The notes under the pieces: model-generated | Database searches by the model: none | What the model was told of the DNA's origin: nothing | Seen by the model: only the letters and a program-made list of their open reading frames with translations | Program-made: the position numbers and the translations under genes | Assembly (NCBI RefSeq): GCF_005886145.1 | Contig: NZ_CP040504.1 | Span: forward strand, 744,001-808,000 | DNA from: Neisseria sp. oral taxon 014 str. F0314 | GTDB taxonomy: Bacteria > Pseudomonadota > Gammaproteobacteria > Burkholderiales > Neisseriaceae | Length of the DNA: 64,000 nucleotides | Direction: 5' to 3' | Shown: in pieces, positions 39,013 to 46,987 of the stretch | How the letters are laid out: every line of letters starts with the position of its first letter | Position numbering within the stretch: position 1 is the stretch's first letter

Positions 39013-40794
39013 TCAAGCCGCTTTGCGGTGGTAATGCCGTAGCGCGTGTTCTTTACGACGACCGCTACTGAATGCGGATACACGTTTCAGGTAGCCGATG
39101 ACGCGGGTGCCGTAGTCGATGTCGTGCGAACCGCAGGCGGAACAGGCGTGCAGGGTGCGTTTGTCGATGTGGCCGCATTCGTTGCAGATGGTGATGCGCA
39201 CGTTCACGCAGAAGTAGTTGCAGCCGGTTTGCGCGGCGATGTCCAAGAGCGAGCGGTAGCCGGATTCGGGCAGGGCTTCGTCGAGGTTCAGGTGCAGCGC
39301 GGAGCCGCCGTCGAGCCAGTCCACCAGTTCTTTGCCGTGCAGCAGGAATTTGTCGAGCGCGTTGATTTCTTCGTCTTCGACGACGTAGAAATAGGAGTTG
39401 TAGCATTCGCGGCTGACTTTGTAGCCGTCGGCCTTGTCCCATTTGGCGTTTTTCACGCCGAGGTTTTCGGCAGGGACAAACTCGGTGTTGAACTTCACGC
39501 CGTAGTGTTTGCTGGCGGCTTGGTTGGCTTCGAATATGGTTTTCAGACGGCCTTGGACGAAGCTGATGTAATTGTCGTTGTAGCCGACTTTGATGCCTTG
39601 CGATTCGGCGGCTTCCGCCATGCCGTTGATACCGATGGTGAGGAACTGTTTGTCCAGCGTAATGAAGCCTGCATCGTAAACGGGCAGCATTCCGGCGGCT
39701 TGGTATTCTTCCATCAGTTTGCGGTAGGCGTATTGGTATTTGTGGATTTTGGCGACTTCGGCGGCAAGGTCGCGCCCGTCTTGTTCCAGCCGGTTCATAT
39801 TGATGGTGATAACGTTGATGGAACCGGTCGCTACGCCGCCCGCACCGAGGGTGTAGCTGAAAGTGCGGTCTTCAATGGCATTGCGCAGGCGGCAGCAGGA
39901 AGCCAACGAATCGGGGTTGTCGGAAAGATAGACGAAGAAGGAATTGCCTTCCGCCAACTCTTTCGCCATTTCGTCGGCAAACACGGTGTCTTTGCATTTG
40001 CCGCCGTCGGTCAGCATCGCAGCGGTCACGACGGGGAAGGTCAAAACGGCTTTGCTGCGTTCCTGATTGAACCATTTGAGGAAGAAGTTTTGCAGCTTCG
40101 CCACACTCGCCCACATCGGTTTGCTGAAATCGGGGAAGACGAAATCGCCGAACATCGCGTCAAAATAGTATTGATCGTAAACGGAAATATTCCAAAACAC
40201 GCTCTGATAACCGCGCGCGGCGGCAGGCTGGTTGATGCTGTACACCACCTGCTGCATATGGTTGGCGATTTCTTTGCCGTGGGTTTCCAAATAGTTGTCG
40301 CCGTAGTCTTTGCGGGCAAAGTAGTCGAAATAGGTCAGAAACTCCACCGTCGCCACTGCACCGGCAAACTGCGCGCTGATGGCAAACACGAGGTTGATAA
40401 ACGAACCGCAAAACGAAGCCAGATGTTGCGGCGCCTTGGATTCGCCGCCGAGTTTGCTTAACCCGTCGAGTAGGAAGGGATACAGCGTAACCGACACACA
40501 ATAAGGCTTGAGGCTGGTTTCGTCGTGCACATAAATCTCGTGCGCCTCAATCTGGCGGATGTATTCGTCGGCGACGGATTGGTCGAAAATTTCGGCGATT
40601 TTGCGCGACACTTGGGCGCGGTTAATCTGCACGAAAAAGTCTTTCATAATTTCCGCTTCCATCGTGGCGATGTTTTTCTGGGTAACGTTGGCATTGGCGT
40701 CCATTTTCGAGCCGTCCGCCGCGTTCTGCGCGCTGATGTAGTCGTGCATGAATTGCAGTTTGCCGTTTAACTGTTCGGGATGCAGCCGAATCAT
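39013..40794 (-). CDS. nrdD: Anaerobic ribonucleoside-triphosphate reductase (class III)
   Basis: 593 residues. It reduces NTPs to dNTPs without oxygen using a glycyl radical. The C-terminus carries the zinc site CNEC...CSAC and the radical loop TRVIGYLKRVS, whose glycine is the radical site. Active-site cysteines are expected in NPDSLASCCRLRN near 303. The N-terminal ATP-cone domain of E. coli NrdD (712 residues) is absent, so allosteric dATP inhibition is probably lost or different. nrdG lies 34 bases upstream in the same operon, and NrdR boxes precede nrdG. Confidence 0.95.
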   Translation of the reverse strand: MIRLHPEQLNGKLQFMHDYISAQNAADGSKMDANANVTQKNIATMEAEIMKDFFVQINRAQVSRKIAEIFDQSVADEYIRQIEAHEIYVHDETSLKPYCVSVTLYPFLLDGLSKLGGESKAPQHLASFCGSFINLVFAISAQFAGAVATVEFLTYFDYFARKDYGDNYLETHGKEIANHMQQVVYSINQPAAARGYQSVFWNISVYDQYYFDAMFGDFVFPDFSKPMWASVAKLQNFFLKWFNQERSKAVLTFPVVTAAMLTDGGKCKDTVFADEMAKELAEGNSFFVYLSDNPDSLASCCRLRNAIEDRTFSYTLGAGGVATGSINVITINMNRLEQDGRDLAAEVAKIHKYQYAYRKLMEEYQAAGMLPVYDAGFITLDKQFLTIGINGMAEAAESQGIKVGYNDNYISFVQGRLKTIFEANQAASKHYGVKFNTEFVPAENLGVKNAKWDKADGYKVSRECYNSYFYVVEDEEINALDKFLLHGKELVDWLDGGSALHLNLDEALPESGYRSLLDIAAQTGCNYFCVNVRITICNECGHIDKRTLHACSACGSHDIDYGTRVIGYLKRVSAFSSGRRKEHALRHYHRKAA

Positions 40795-40828
40795 GTTAAG
40801 TCCTCCTGTGTGGGTTGGATAAAAAGTC

Positions 40829-41365
40829 TCAGGCCGTCTGAAAAGCGGCCGCCTGCGGCTGAGTCGTAATCGGGATGATTTTGGGCGCGGGTTTGTCTTT
40901 GATAAACAAGCGGTTCAACACCTCGCCCGTGCGCAAATCGATAAATTTCTGATTGGTGGTCGGGCTGTCCAAGCCGCCCAGCTCCATCTGCCAGCGGCCG
41001 GTTTTCAGATACGTCAGATAAGGCAGGATGCCGTCTGAAACCGCCTCCAGCTCCTCACGCTCCAAACCGGTGTACAAACAGGCTTTCAAACCCGCCTGCG
41101 TCACGATACCCAACATTTTCTGCAAGGCTTCCGGCTGCCATTCCCCGCCCATAAACAACACGCAGCTAATCAGCCCGCGATAGCGTTTCAGACGACCTCT
41201 CAAATAATCCTCGGTCAATTCCGTGCCGATACCTTCTTTCCACGCATCGGCACTGTGGCAGCCTTTGCAGCGCAGCGGGCAGCCTGAAAACAGAAACGCC
41301 AGCGACACTTCGCCTGGCACTTCCTGCCATACGATTTGCTCGATTGTGAATTTCAGCCGATTCAT
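40829..41365 (-). CDS. nrdG: Anaerobic ribonucleotide reductase-activating protein
   Basis: 178 residues. It is a radical-SAM activase that generates the NrdD glycyl radical. The [4Fe-4S] motif is Cys29-Pro-Leu-Arg-Cys33-Lys-Gly-Cys36, directly followed by HSADAW. It is the first gene of an nrdG-nrdD operon, the reverse of the E. coli order (nrdD-nrdG). The promoter region contains two NrdR boxes (41381-41396 and 41413-41428). The C-terminus (ITTQPQAAAFQTA) ends in a DUS-derived tail. Confidence 0.94.
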   Translation of the reverse strand: MNRLKFTIEQIVWQEVPGEVSLAFLFSGCPLRCKGCHSADAWKEGIGTELTEDYLRGRLKRYRGLISCVLFMGGEWQPEALQKMLGIVTQAGLKACLYTGLEREELEAVSDGILPYLTYLKTGRWQMELGGLDSPTTNQKFIDLRTGEVLNRLFIKDKPAPKIIPITTQPQAAAFQTA

Positions 41366-41380
41366 CTTACATCACCATAA

Positions 41381-41396
41381 ACACAACATTTAGTGC
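41381..41396. promoter_or_regulatory. NrdR box, proximal
   Basis: ACACAACATTTAGTGC matches the NrdR consensus acaCwATATATwGtgt in 13 of 16 positions. Its centre is 32 bases from the second box. Confidence 0.75.
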
Positions 41397-41412
41397 GTAT
41401 TAAATCATAAAA

Positions 41413-41428
41413 ATACTATATATAGTAT
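41413..41428. promoter_or_regulatory. NrdR box, distal
   Basis: ATACTATATATAGTAT is a perfect palindrome matching the NrdR core. With flanks the symmetry extends to 22 bases (41410-41431). It overlaps a plausible nrdG promoter. Confidence 0.88.
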
Positions 41429-41431
41429 TTT

Positions 41432-41520
41432 ATTTAACAATGCAATTTTTAGTAACGATAAAAATTTATAATTTGTGCGATTGGGTTTTTAAATATATCG
41501 GACAATTCGAAACAAATAAA
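41432..41520. other. AT-rich region upstream of the nrdG promoter
   Basis: No gene and no recognised binding site beyond the NrdR boxes. No clear FNR box was found. Confidence 0.35.
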
Positions 41521-41600
41521 AAGGCCGTCTGAAAACGCGACATCGGCAAAACCGAAACTTCGGTTCCTGCCACACGGCACTAACGTTTTCAGACGGCCTC
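41521..41600. repeat. Inverted DUS pair with a long spacer
   Basis: AAGGCCGTCTGAAAACG (41521-41537) and CGTTTTCAGACGGCCT (41584-41599) are 46 bases apart. The spacer has an inner hairpin AACCGAAACTTCGGTT. Confidence 0.65.
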
Positions 41601-41668
41601 AGATTCCATTTTGCGAAAAACCTGTTTTTCCGAACACAGTTGTCCGGCTACCCATCCATATAACGACG

Positions 41669-41705
41669 ATGCCGTCTGAAAAGAACCTCTCTTTTCAGAC
41701 GGCAT
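41669..41705. terminator. Porin terminator with AT-type DUS
   Basis: ATGCCGTCTGAAAAG (41669-41683) pairs with CTTTTCAGACGGCAT (41691-41705). Here the DUS has AT in front, unlike the AG form seen almost everywhere else. Confidence 0.8.
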
Positions 41706-41788
41706 CCGAACGGGAAATCCGTATTCGGTCATTACCAGCCAAAATTCACTGCCTGATTACCACGGAATTTCAAAACACCTTATCCAGA

Positions 41789-42919
41789 CTACCAATAAGC
41801 GCGCAAACCGACGACGGTGGTGTAGTTGCGCTCTTTGGTACGCAATTCGTCCCGACGATATTTTTTCGTGTGCGTGTTTTGGACTTCCACAAACGTTTTC
41901 ATATTGAAAGGCTTGCTTTTCGGAATCAGATAATATTCCGTGCCCAGCATAAACTGGTGCTGTTTCTCTTTCTTATCCGAACCGGACACATAGTCCTGCT
42001 TTTCCGTTTTATAGGCATACATACCGTATGCGCGCCAGTCGCTGGTCAACTTATGGTACAGAATCGTACGGATTTCATTGTTGGTCTCTTTGTTGCCCGC
42101 ACCCTCTTCATCTTTAGTAATACTGCGCTCCAAATCCAAACCGACGGTGGTTTTATCGTAAGTATACGCGCTGCCGATTGAGTAGGCGGTACGAGAATAA
42201 TCGGAAGGTTCGGATTGGCGGAAACGTTCGCGGGACGTACCGGTCCCTACGATAAATTCCTGTTTGTCGTCTATTGTGAATTTTTTAACGGCACCGACAC
42301 CCCAAATATCTTTACGTTTGTTGTCCAAACTCAAACCGTCGTTGCCGCGCGGACTGCTGCCGCCATAAAACACACCGGCTTTGATACCTTGGTCTTTATT
42401 GTCATAAACATATTGGACCGAACGGCGGACGCTGGAAGCCAGCAGCCCGTCGCTCAAACTCAGCGTATTTGCCAAATCGGTTTGTTTGACATCGTCGGTA
42501 ATAACCGACTGATTGCCGTAGGTCAACTCCCCGAACCGTTTATGACCGACCCCCGCATAAAGTTGGCGGGTATAAAGATGGTCGAAATTATGGTTCGAAC
42601 GGGCATCGTTACCGGCATTGTCTTTACCGCGAAACCGCCATTCGACGCGGCCCAAGCCGTAAAAATCATTGCCCAGCGACTGTTTCAGTTTGAACCCGAA
42701 GCGGGTACCGTTATTCTGAATCGGACGGTTGGTCTGATTTTTAGTAACCGAACCCTCTTTGACATCAGTTTCTTTATCGGCGGTATTGGTCAATTTAATA
42801 CGGGCGGAACCGACGAATTCCACTTTCGTACCGGAGTTCTGGCTGTCGACCAATGTTACTGCTGAAGCGGTACTTGCTGCGAAAGCGGATATTAAAAAAG
42901 CTAAGGCAGTTTTTTTCAT
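41789..42919 (-). CDS. Gram-negative porin (neisserial PorB-like superfamily)
   Basis: 376 residues. A signal peptide ends at about 20 (STASA). The mature part starts VTLVDSQNSG and shows alternating amphipathic strands, a typical porin eyelet-type loop with charged residues, and an aromatic C-terminal residue (GLRAYW), the outer-membrane insertion signal. It belongs to the Gram-negative porin family (porin_4/OmpH-like). Loops such as KDEEGAGNKETNN are likely surface-exposed. It has its own AT-rich promoter region and an AT-type DUS terminator. Identity as PorA or PorB cannot be stated from family features alone. Confidence 0.88.
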   Translation of the reverse strand: MKKTALAFLISAFAASTASAVTLVDSQNSGTKVEFVGSARIKLTNTADKETDVKEGSVTKNQTNRPIQNNGTRFGFKLKQSLGNDFYGLGRVEWRFRGKDNAGNDARSNHNFDHLYTRQLYAGVGHKRFGELTYGNQSVITDDVKQTDLANTLSLSDGLLASSVRRSVQYVYDNKDQGIKAGVFYGGSSPRGNDGLSLDNKRKDIWGVGAVKKFTIDDKQEFIVGTGTSRERFRQSEPSDYSRTAYSIGSAYTYDKTTVGLDLERSITKDEEGAGNKETNNEIRTILYHKLTSDWRAYGMYAYKTEKQDYVSGSDKKEKQHQFMLGTEYYLIPKSKPFNMKTFVEVQNTHTKKYRRDELRTKERNYTTVVGLRAYW

Positions 42920-43300
42920 TATGGCTTCCTTAAGAAAAATTAGTAATCTAATACCAGTTTACCAGTTTATAAAAATCAATCAATATTAATTAATATCACA
43001 ATAAAAAACGCAATCGTCAATAAGCTATATCATTATAATTTAAATGAAATTATACATAAGAATATCATTAATGCACCCAGTTAACCACCCTTCTAATCAT
43101 TTCTTTAACATCTTATCTACATACATAATGAAAATATCTATTTTCCTATAAAAATATATTTTCATTTAATAAATATATTTTTTACAAAATTTAATATGAA
43201 TATTTTTGGATTACCATTTATAATAATCACGCAATAATAAAATTATTTTTCAAGCAATTTATTAATTAAAATTATTAAAATTTAAAGGAATAATTAAATT
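42920..43300. other. Very AT-rich divergent intergenic region (porin / glycan operon)
   Basis: About 380 bases, roughly four-fifths A+T. It must hold promoters for the porin (leftward) and the glycan operon (rightward). A perfect 14-base palindrome ATATTAATTAATAT lies at 42983-42996. AAAGGA at 43285-43290 precedes the first glycosyltransferase. No gene is seen. Confidence 0.6.
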
Positions 43301-44491
43301 ATGCCGAATATATTAAAAAATAGAAACACGGCACCCAGAATTGCATTCTATTCGCACGATACCATGGGATTGGGACATGTCCGACGCAATATGTTGCTGG
43401 CGCAATCGGTATTGGAAGCCCATCCCGACGCCGACGTTCTGCTCTTGTCGGGCGTCCGCGAATCCGGCGCGTTCAAACTTCCCCAAGGAGCCGACAGCGT
43501 AACATTGCCGACTTATTTTAAAACATCGGAAGGGAAATATATCCCCCGCTCGTTAGGTAATGATATTACGCGGCTGGTAAAGATCAGAAAGGAAATCATC
43601 AGTGCTGCTTTAGACGCGTTCGAACCGGACATCGTCATTATCGACAATGTACCGCGCGGCGCAATGAACGAGCTGGACAATATCCTCCCCGAGCTGGCCA
43701 GCCGCGGTACGCACATTATTTTAGGCGTCAGGGATATTATCGACGAACCGGAAGCCGTACTTAATCAATGGGAAAAACTGAAAAATATTGAAATCATCCG
43801 TTTATACTTTTCCGAAATCTGGGTTTACGGCGACCCTAACCTATATGATTTCATTAAAGAATACCGATTACCTGAAGACATCTGCGAGAAGCTGCGCTAT
43901 GTAGGCTATCTCGACCAAACCCGCCGCAACGAAACCCGCGGCCTCGATAATATTATTTCCGAGGTCAAGTCGCCTTACGCATTATGCGCGGTCGGCGGCG
44001 GGCAGGACGGTTTCGAACTTGCCAGAGCCTTTGTTCAGGCACGATTGCCTGAAGGCTGGAACGGTTTGCTGATTGCGGGCGCATTGATGCCCGGACAGCA
44101 GCGCGAACAACTCCATGCTTTGGCCGGGGCGCGTCAGGATATTAAGGTAATCGATTTCGTACCCGAACCCTTAAAAATCATGCGAAACGCCGAATGTATC
44201 ATTTCAATGGGCGGATACAACACGACGACCGAGATTTTGTCTTTCAACAAGCGCGCCCTGATTGTGCCCCGCATCATACCGAGGACCGAACAATGGATTC
44301 GCGCCTCCCGCCTGGCGGAAATGGGCGTCATCGACTGCCTGCATCCGAAAGATTTGACGCCGCAAGTACTGAGCGAGTGGCTGGCTTCCAGAAAAACAAA
44401 ACTGAATGCGCGCGACGTATTACGTTTTGACGGCTTGGACCGAATAGTGAACGAAATTCAAGCCATTCTTCACAATAACAACGCCAACTAA
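43301..44491 (+). CDS. GT-B glycosyltransferase, MurG/GT28-like
   Basis: 396 residues. The N-terminal Rossmann half starts with FYSHDTMGLGHVRR near 17-30, the glycine-rich acceptor loop of UDP-dependent GT-B enzymes such as MurG and MGDG synthases. The C-terminal half holds MGGYNTTTEILSF near 302-314, the nucleotide-sugar site. The protein lacks membrane helices and is probably attached to the inner leaflet. It is first in a six-gene operon with gaps of 8-46 bases. Donor and acceptor sugars are unknown. No uptake sequence lies within it. Confidence 0.8.
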   Translation: MPNILKNRNTAPRIAFYSHDTMGLGHVRRNMLLAQSVLEAHPDADVLLLSGVRESGAFKLPQGADSVTLPTYFKTSEGKYIPRSLGNDITRLVKIRKEIISAALDAFEPDIVIIDNVPRGAMNELDNILPELASRGTHIILGVRDIIDEPEAVLNQWEKLKNIEIIRLYFSEIWVYGDPNLYDFIKEYRLPEDICEKLRYVGYLDQTRRNETRGLDNIISEVKSPYALCAVGGGQDGFELARAFVQARLPEGWNGLLIAGALMPGQQREQLHALAGARQDIKVIDFVPEPLKIMRNAECIISMGGYNTTTEILSFNKRALIVPRIIPRTEQWIRASRLAEMGVIDCLHPKDLTPQVLSEWLASRKTKLNARDVLRFDGLDRIVNEIQAILHNNNAN

Positions 44492-44512
44492 CCACGAAAG
44501 TCTGATTAAAAC

Positions 44513-45748
44513 ATGAATAACAACCCAACCTCGGCAACCCGACCTCTTTATATCGGATACATACTGAAACGCTATCCCCGTTTTTCCGAAACTTTTGTGG
44601 TTAATGAAATTTTGGCGCACGAACGCGAAGGGATGAAAATCGATATTTTTGCATTGGGGCCGGTGGAAGACACCCATTTCCAAGACGGAATTTCAAGGGT
44701 CCGCGCACCCGTAACGCGCTTGGAACACAAACATTACAAACCGGAGACCGTATGGCTGCTTATTCAGACGGCCTTTGAACGGCTGCCAAACTTTGCGGAA
44801 AAACTGGCACGGGCCAAATGTGCCGTATATGAATTGACGCAAAGCATTTCAGTGGCGCTGGAAATACAAAACCGCGGTATTCAGCACCTGCACGCCCATT
44901 TCGGCACGCAGGCGGCGACCGTGGCGCGTCTGGCGGCCGATTTTGCCGGCATCACTTACACCTTTACCGCCCATGCCAAGGATATTTACTTCCGATACGC
45001 AGAACCTACCCGTCTGGATATGAAAATGCGCGATGCCTTTGCCACGGTAACGGTATCCGACTACAACCTCGCCTATTTGCAGCAGCAATACGGCAAAGAT
45101 GCGGAAAAGGCCGTACGCATCTACAACGGTATGGACTTGAGCAAATTCCCATACAACGAATTTACTTCCCGCGAACGCCATATTCTGGCGGTAGGCCGTT
45201 TGGTTCCGAAAAAGGGATTCAGCGTACTGCTCGAGGCGTTGTCGCTGCTGAAAAAACAAAATATCCGAATGCACTGCACATTGGTCGGCGGCGGCCCGTT
45301 GTATGAAGATTTGTCCGCCCGAACCGAAGCCTTGGATATTGCCGACATAGTAACGATGGTCGGCCCGATGCCGCAGCCGGACATCATCAGACTGATGAAA
45401 AACAGCAATATGGTTGTGGCACCGTGCGTTATCAGCGACGACGGCGACCGCGACGGCCTGCCGACCGTATTGCTGGAATCGATGGCTTTGGGTACTCCTG
45501 TGATTTCGACCCAGGTGGCCGGCATTCCCGAATTGGTCATAGACGGCGAAACGGGCTTTTGCGTGCCGTCTGAAAATCCGCAGGCGTTGGCCGAAGCGAT
45601 GGCGCGCCTGTTGGACGACCATGATATTTGCCGGACATTCTCCCGCAACGGCCGCGCATTAATCGAACGCGAATATGACGAAGACCGCAACGCTGCGAAA
45701 TTACGTCAGATTTTCAACGATGCAATCGACAGCCGTCCGGCAGTTTAA
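44513..45748 (+). CDS. Glycosyltransferase family 4, first of two
   Basis: 411 residues. GT-B fold: the N-terminal half carries RYPRFSETFVVNEI near 20-33, seen in exopolysaccharide GT4 enzymes, and HAHFGTQAA near 125-133. The C-terminal half has AVGRLVPKKGF near 222-232 and the GT4 E-x7-E region GLPTVLLESMALGTPVIS near 315-332. GT4 enzymes are retaining transferases that use UDP- or GDP-sugars. The gap to the preceding gene is 21 bases. Two uptake sequences occur in the coding region. The linkage formed is unknown. Confidence 0.82.
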   Translation: MNNNPTSATRPLYIGYILKRYPRFSETFVVNEILAHEREGMKIDIFALGPVEDTHFQDGISRVRAPVTRLEHKHYKPETVWLLIQTAFERLPNFAEKLARAKCAVYELTQSISVALEIQNRGIQHLHAHFGTQAATVARLAADFAGITYTFTAHAKDIYFRYAEPTRLDMKMRDAFATVTVSDYNLAYLQQQYGKDAEKAVRIYNGMDLSKFPYNEFTSRERHILAVGRLVPKKGFSVLLEALSLLKKQNIRMHCTLVGGGPLYEDLSARTEALDIADIVTMVGPMPQPDIIRLMKNSNMVVAPCVISDDGDRDGLPTVLLESMALGTPVISTQVAGIPELVIDGETGFCVPSENPQALAEAMARLLDDHDICRTFSRNGRALIEREYDEDRNAAKLRQIFNDAIDSRPAV

Positions 45749-45763
45749 ACGGAGGGAGGACCC

Positions 45764-46954
45764 ATGCGAGTTGCTTATATCTGTGCCGACCCGGGCATTC
45801 CGGTATTCGGTACCAAAGGGGCTTCCGTCCATGTACAGGAAGTGGTTAAAGCAATGCTGTCCAGAGGCTTGGACGTTACCCTGTTCGCCCAACGGTTGGG
45901 CGGGGACGTACCCGAAGCATTGAAAAATGTTCCAATCCGGAAATTGGAAACCTTACCGAAAGACTCGGTGGAAATCCGTGCTCGCGCCGCTTTGGCTGCC
46001 AATGCCAAAGTCGAAGCCATGCTGGAAGCGGAAGGACCGTTCGATATGGTTTACGAACGTTACTCCCTATGGAGCAGCGCCGGTATGGATTTTGCGAAAA
46101 AACACGGTTGCGCAGGGATATTGGAAGTAAATGCGCCCTTGATTGAAGAACAGAAAAAACACCGCGAATTACCGCTTGAAGACGAAGCGCAACGAATAGC
46201 AGAGTCTGTTTTTGCCGCTGCGGACGCCATGATTGCCGTTTCCCCCGGAGTGAAACAATACCTTGAAACATTTGAAAAAGCCCGAGGCCGCGTACATGTT
46301 GTAGCCAACGGCGTGGCATTGGATCGCTTTGCCCCTGCTGCGGAAAAAAATGCCCGAAGGCTGCAAACCCCCACGCCTTCTTCGGAAGTTACCGTAGGCT
46401 TTTTGGGCACATTAAAGCCGTGGCACGGTTTGGCGACACTGGTCGAGGCATGGGCCTTATTGCGGCAGCGCGGGCAGGATGTACGCCTGCTGATAGTCGG
46501 AGACGGCCCCGAACACGAATCGCTGCACAACAGAATCGATGCTTTAGGCTTGCTGGAACATGTGGAATTTACCGGTGCGGTACAGCCCGAAAATGTCCCC
46601 GAATGGCTCGGACGAATGGATATCGCCGTCGCCCCTTATCCGAATATGGAACATTTCTATTTCTCACCGCTGAAAATCTACGAGTACATGGCGGCGGGCA
46701 TTCCCGTCGTCACCACGAAAGTGGGCCATCTGGAAAGCGTGGTGGAGCACAACCGGAACGGTATGCTGGTGGAAGCCGAAAATCCCGAAAAAATGGCGGA
46801 CTGTATCGCCTCGCTCATCAAACAACCGGCAGAACTTCGGCGCTTGGGCACTTCCGCCCGCCAAACCGCCGAACAAGAACACAGTTGGCTCGCCGCAGTA
46901 GACCGCATTCTTAGAATTGCTGCCGATACAGGCCGTCTGAAAAAAACGGTATAG
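45764..46954 (+). CDS. Glycosyltransferase family 4, second of two
   Basis: 396 residues. The N-terminus is MRVAYICADPGIPVFGTKGA, followed by the acceptor loop ASVHVQEV. The C-terminal half has VGFLGTLKPWHGLATLVEAW (20 residues), VGDGPEHES, and the GT4 acidic region SPLKIYEYMAAGIPVVTT near 308-325. AGGAGG-like GGAGGG precedes the start. The gene ends with two direct DUS copies in tandem (46932 and 46952). It is the third of three glycosyltransferases in the operon, so the product should contain at least three kinds of added sugar or linkage. Confidence 0.82.
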   Translation: MRVAYICADPGIPVFGTKGASVHVQEVVKAMLSRGLDVTLFAQRLGGDVPEALKNVPIRKLETLPKDSVEIRARAALAANAKVEAMLEAEGPFDMVYERYSLWSSAGMDFAKKHGCAGILEVNAPLIEEQKKHRELPLEDEAQRIAESVFAAADAMIAVSPGVKQYLETFEKARGRVHVVANGVALDRFAPAAEKNARRLQTPTPSSEVTVGFLGTLKPWHGLATLVEAWALLRQRGQDVRLLIVGDGPEHESLHNRIDALGLLEHVEFTGAVQPENVPEWLGRMDIAVAPYPNMEHFYFSPLKIYEYMAAGIPVVTTKVGHLESVVEHNRNGMLVEAENPEKMADCIASLIKQPAELRRLGTSARQTAEQEHSWLAAVDRILRIAADTGRLKKTV

Positions 46955-46987
46955 GCCGTCTGAAAAAACGTTTTAAGAAAACCGCTC

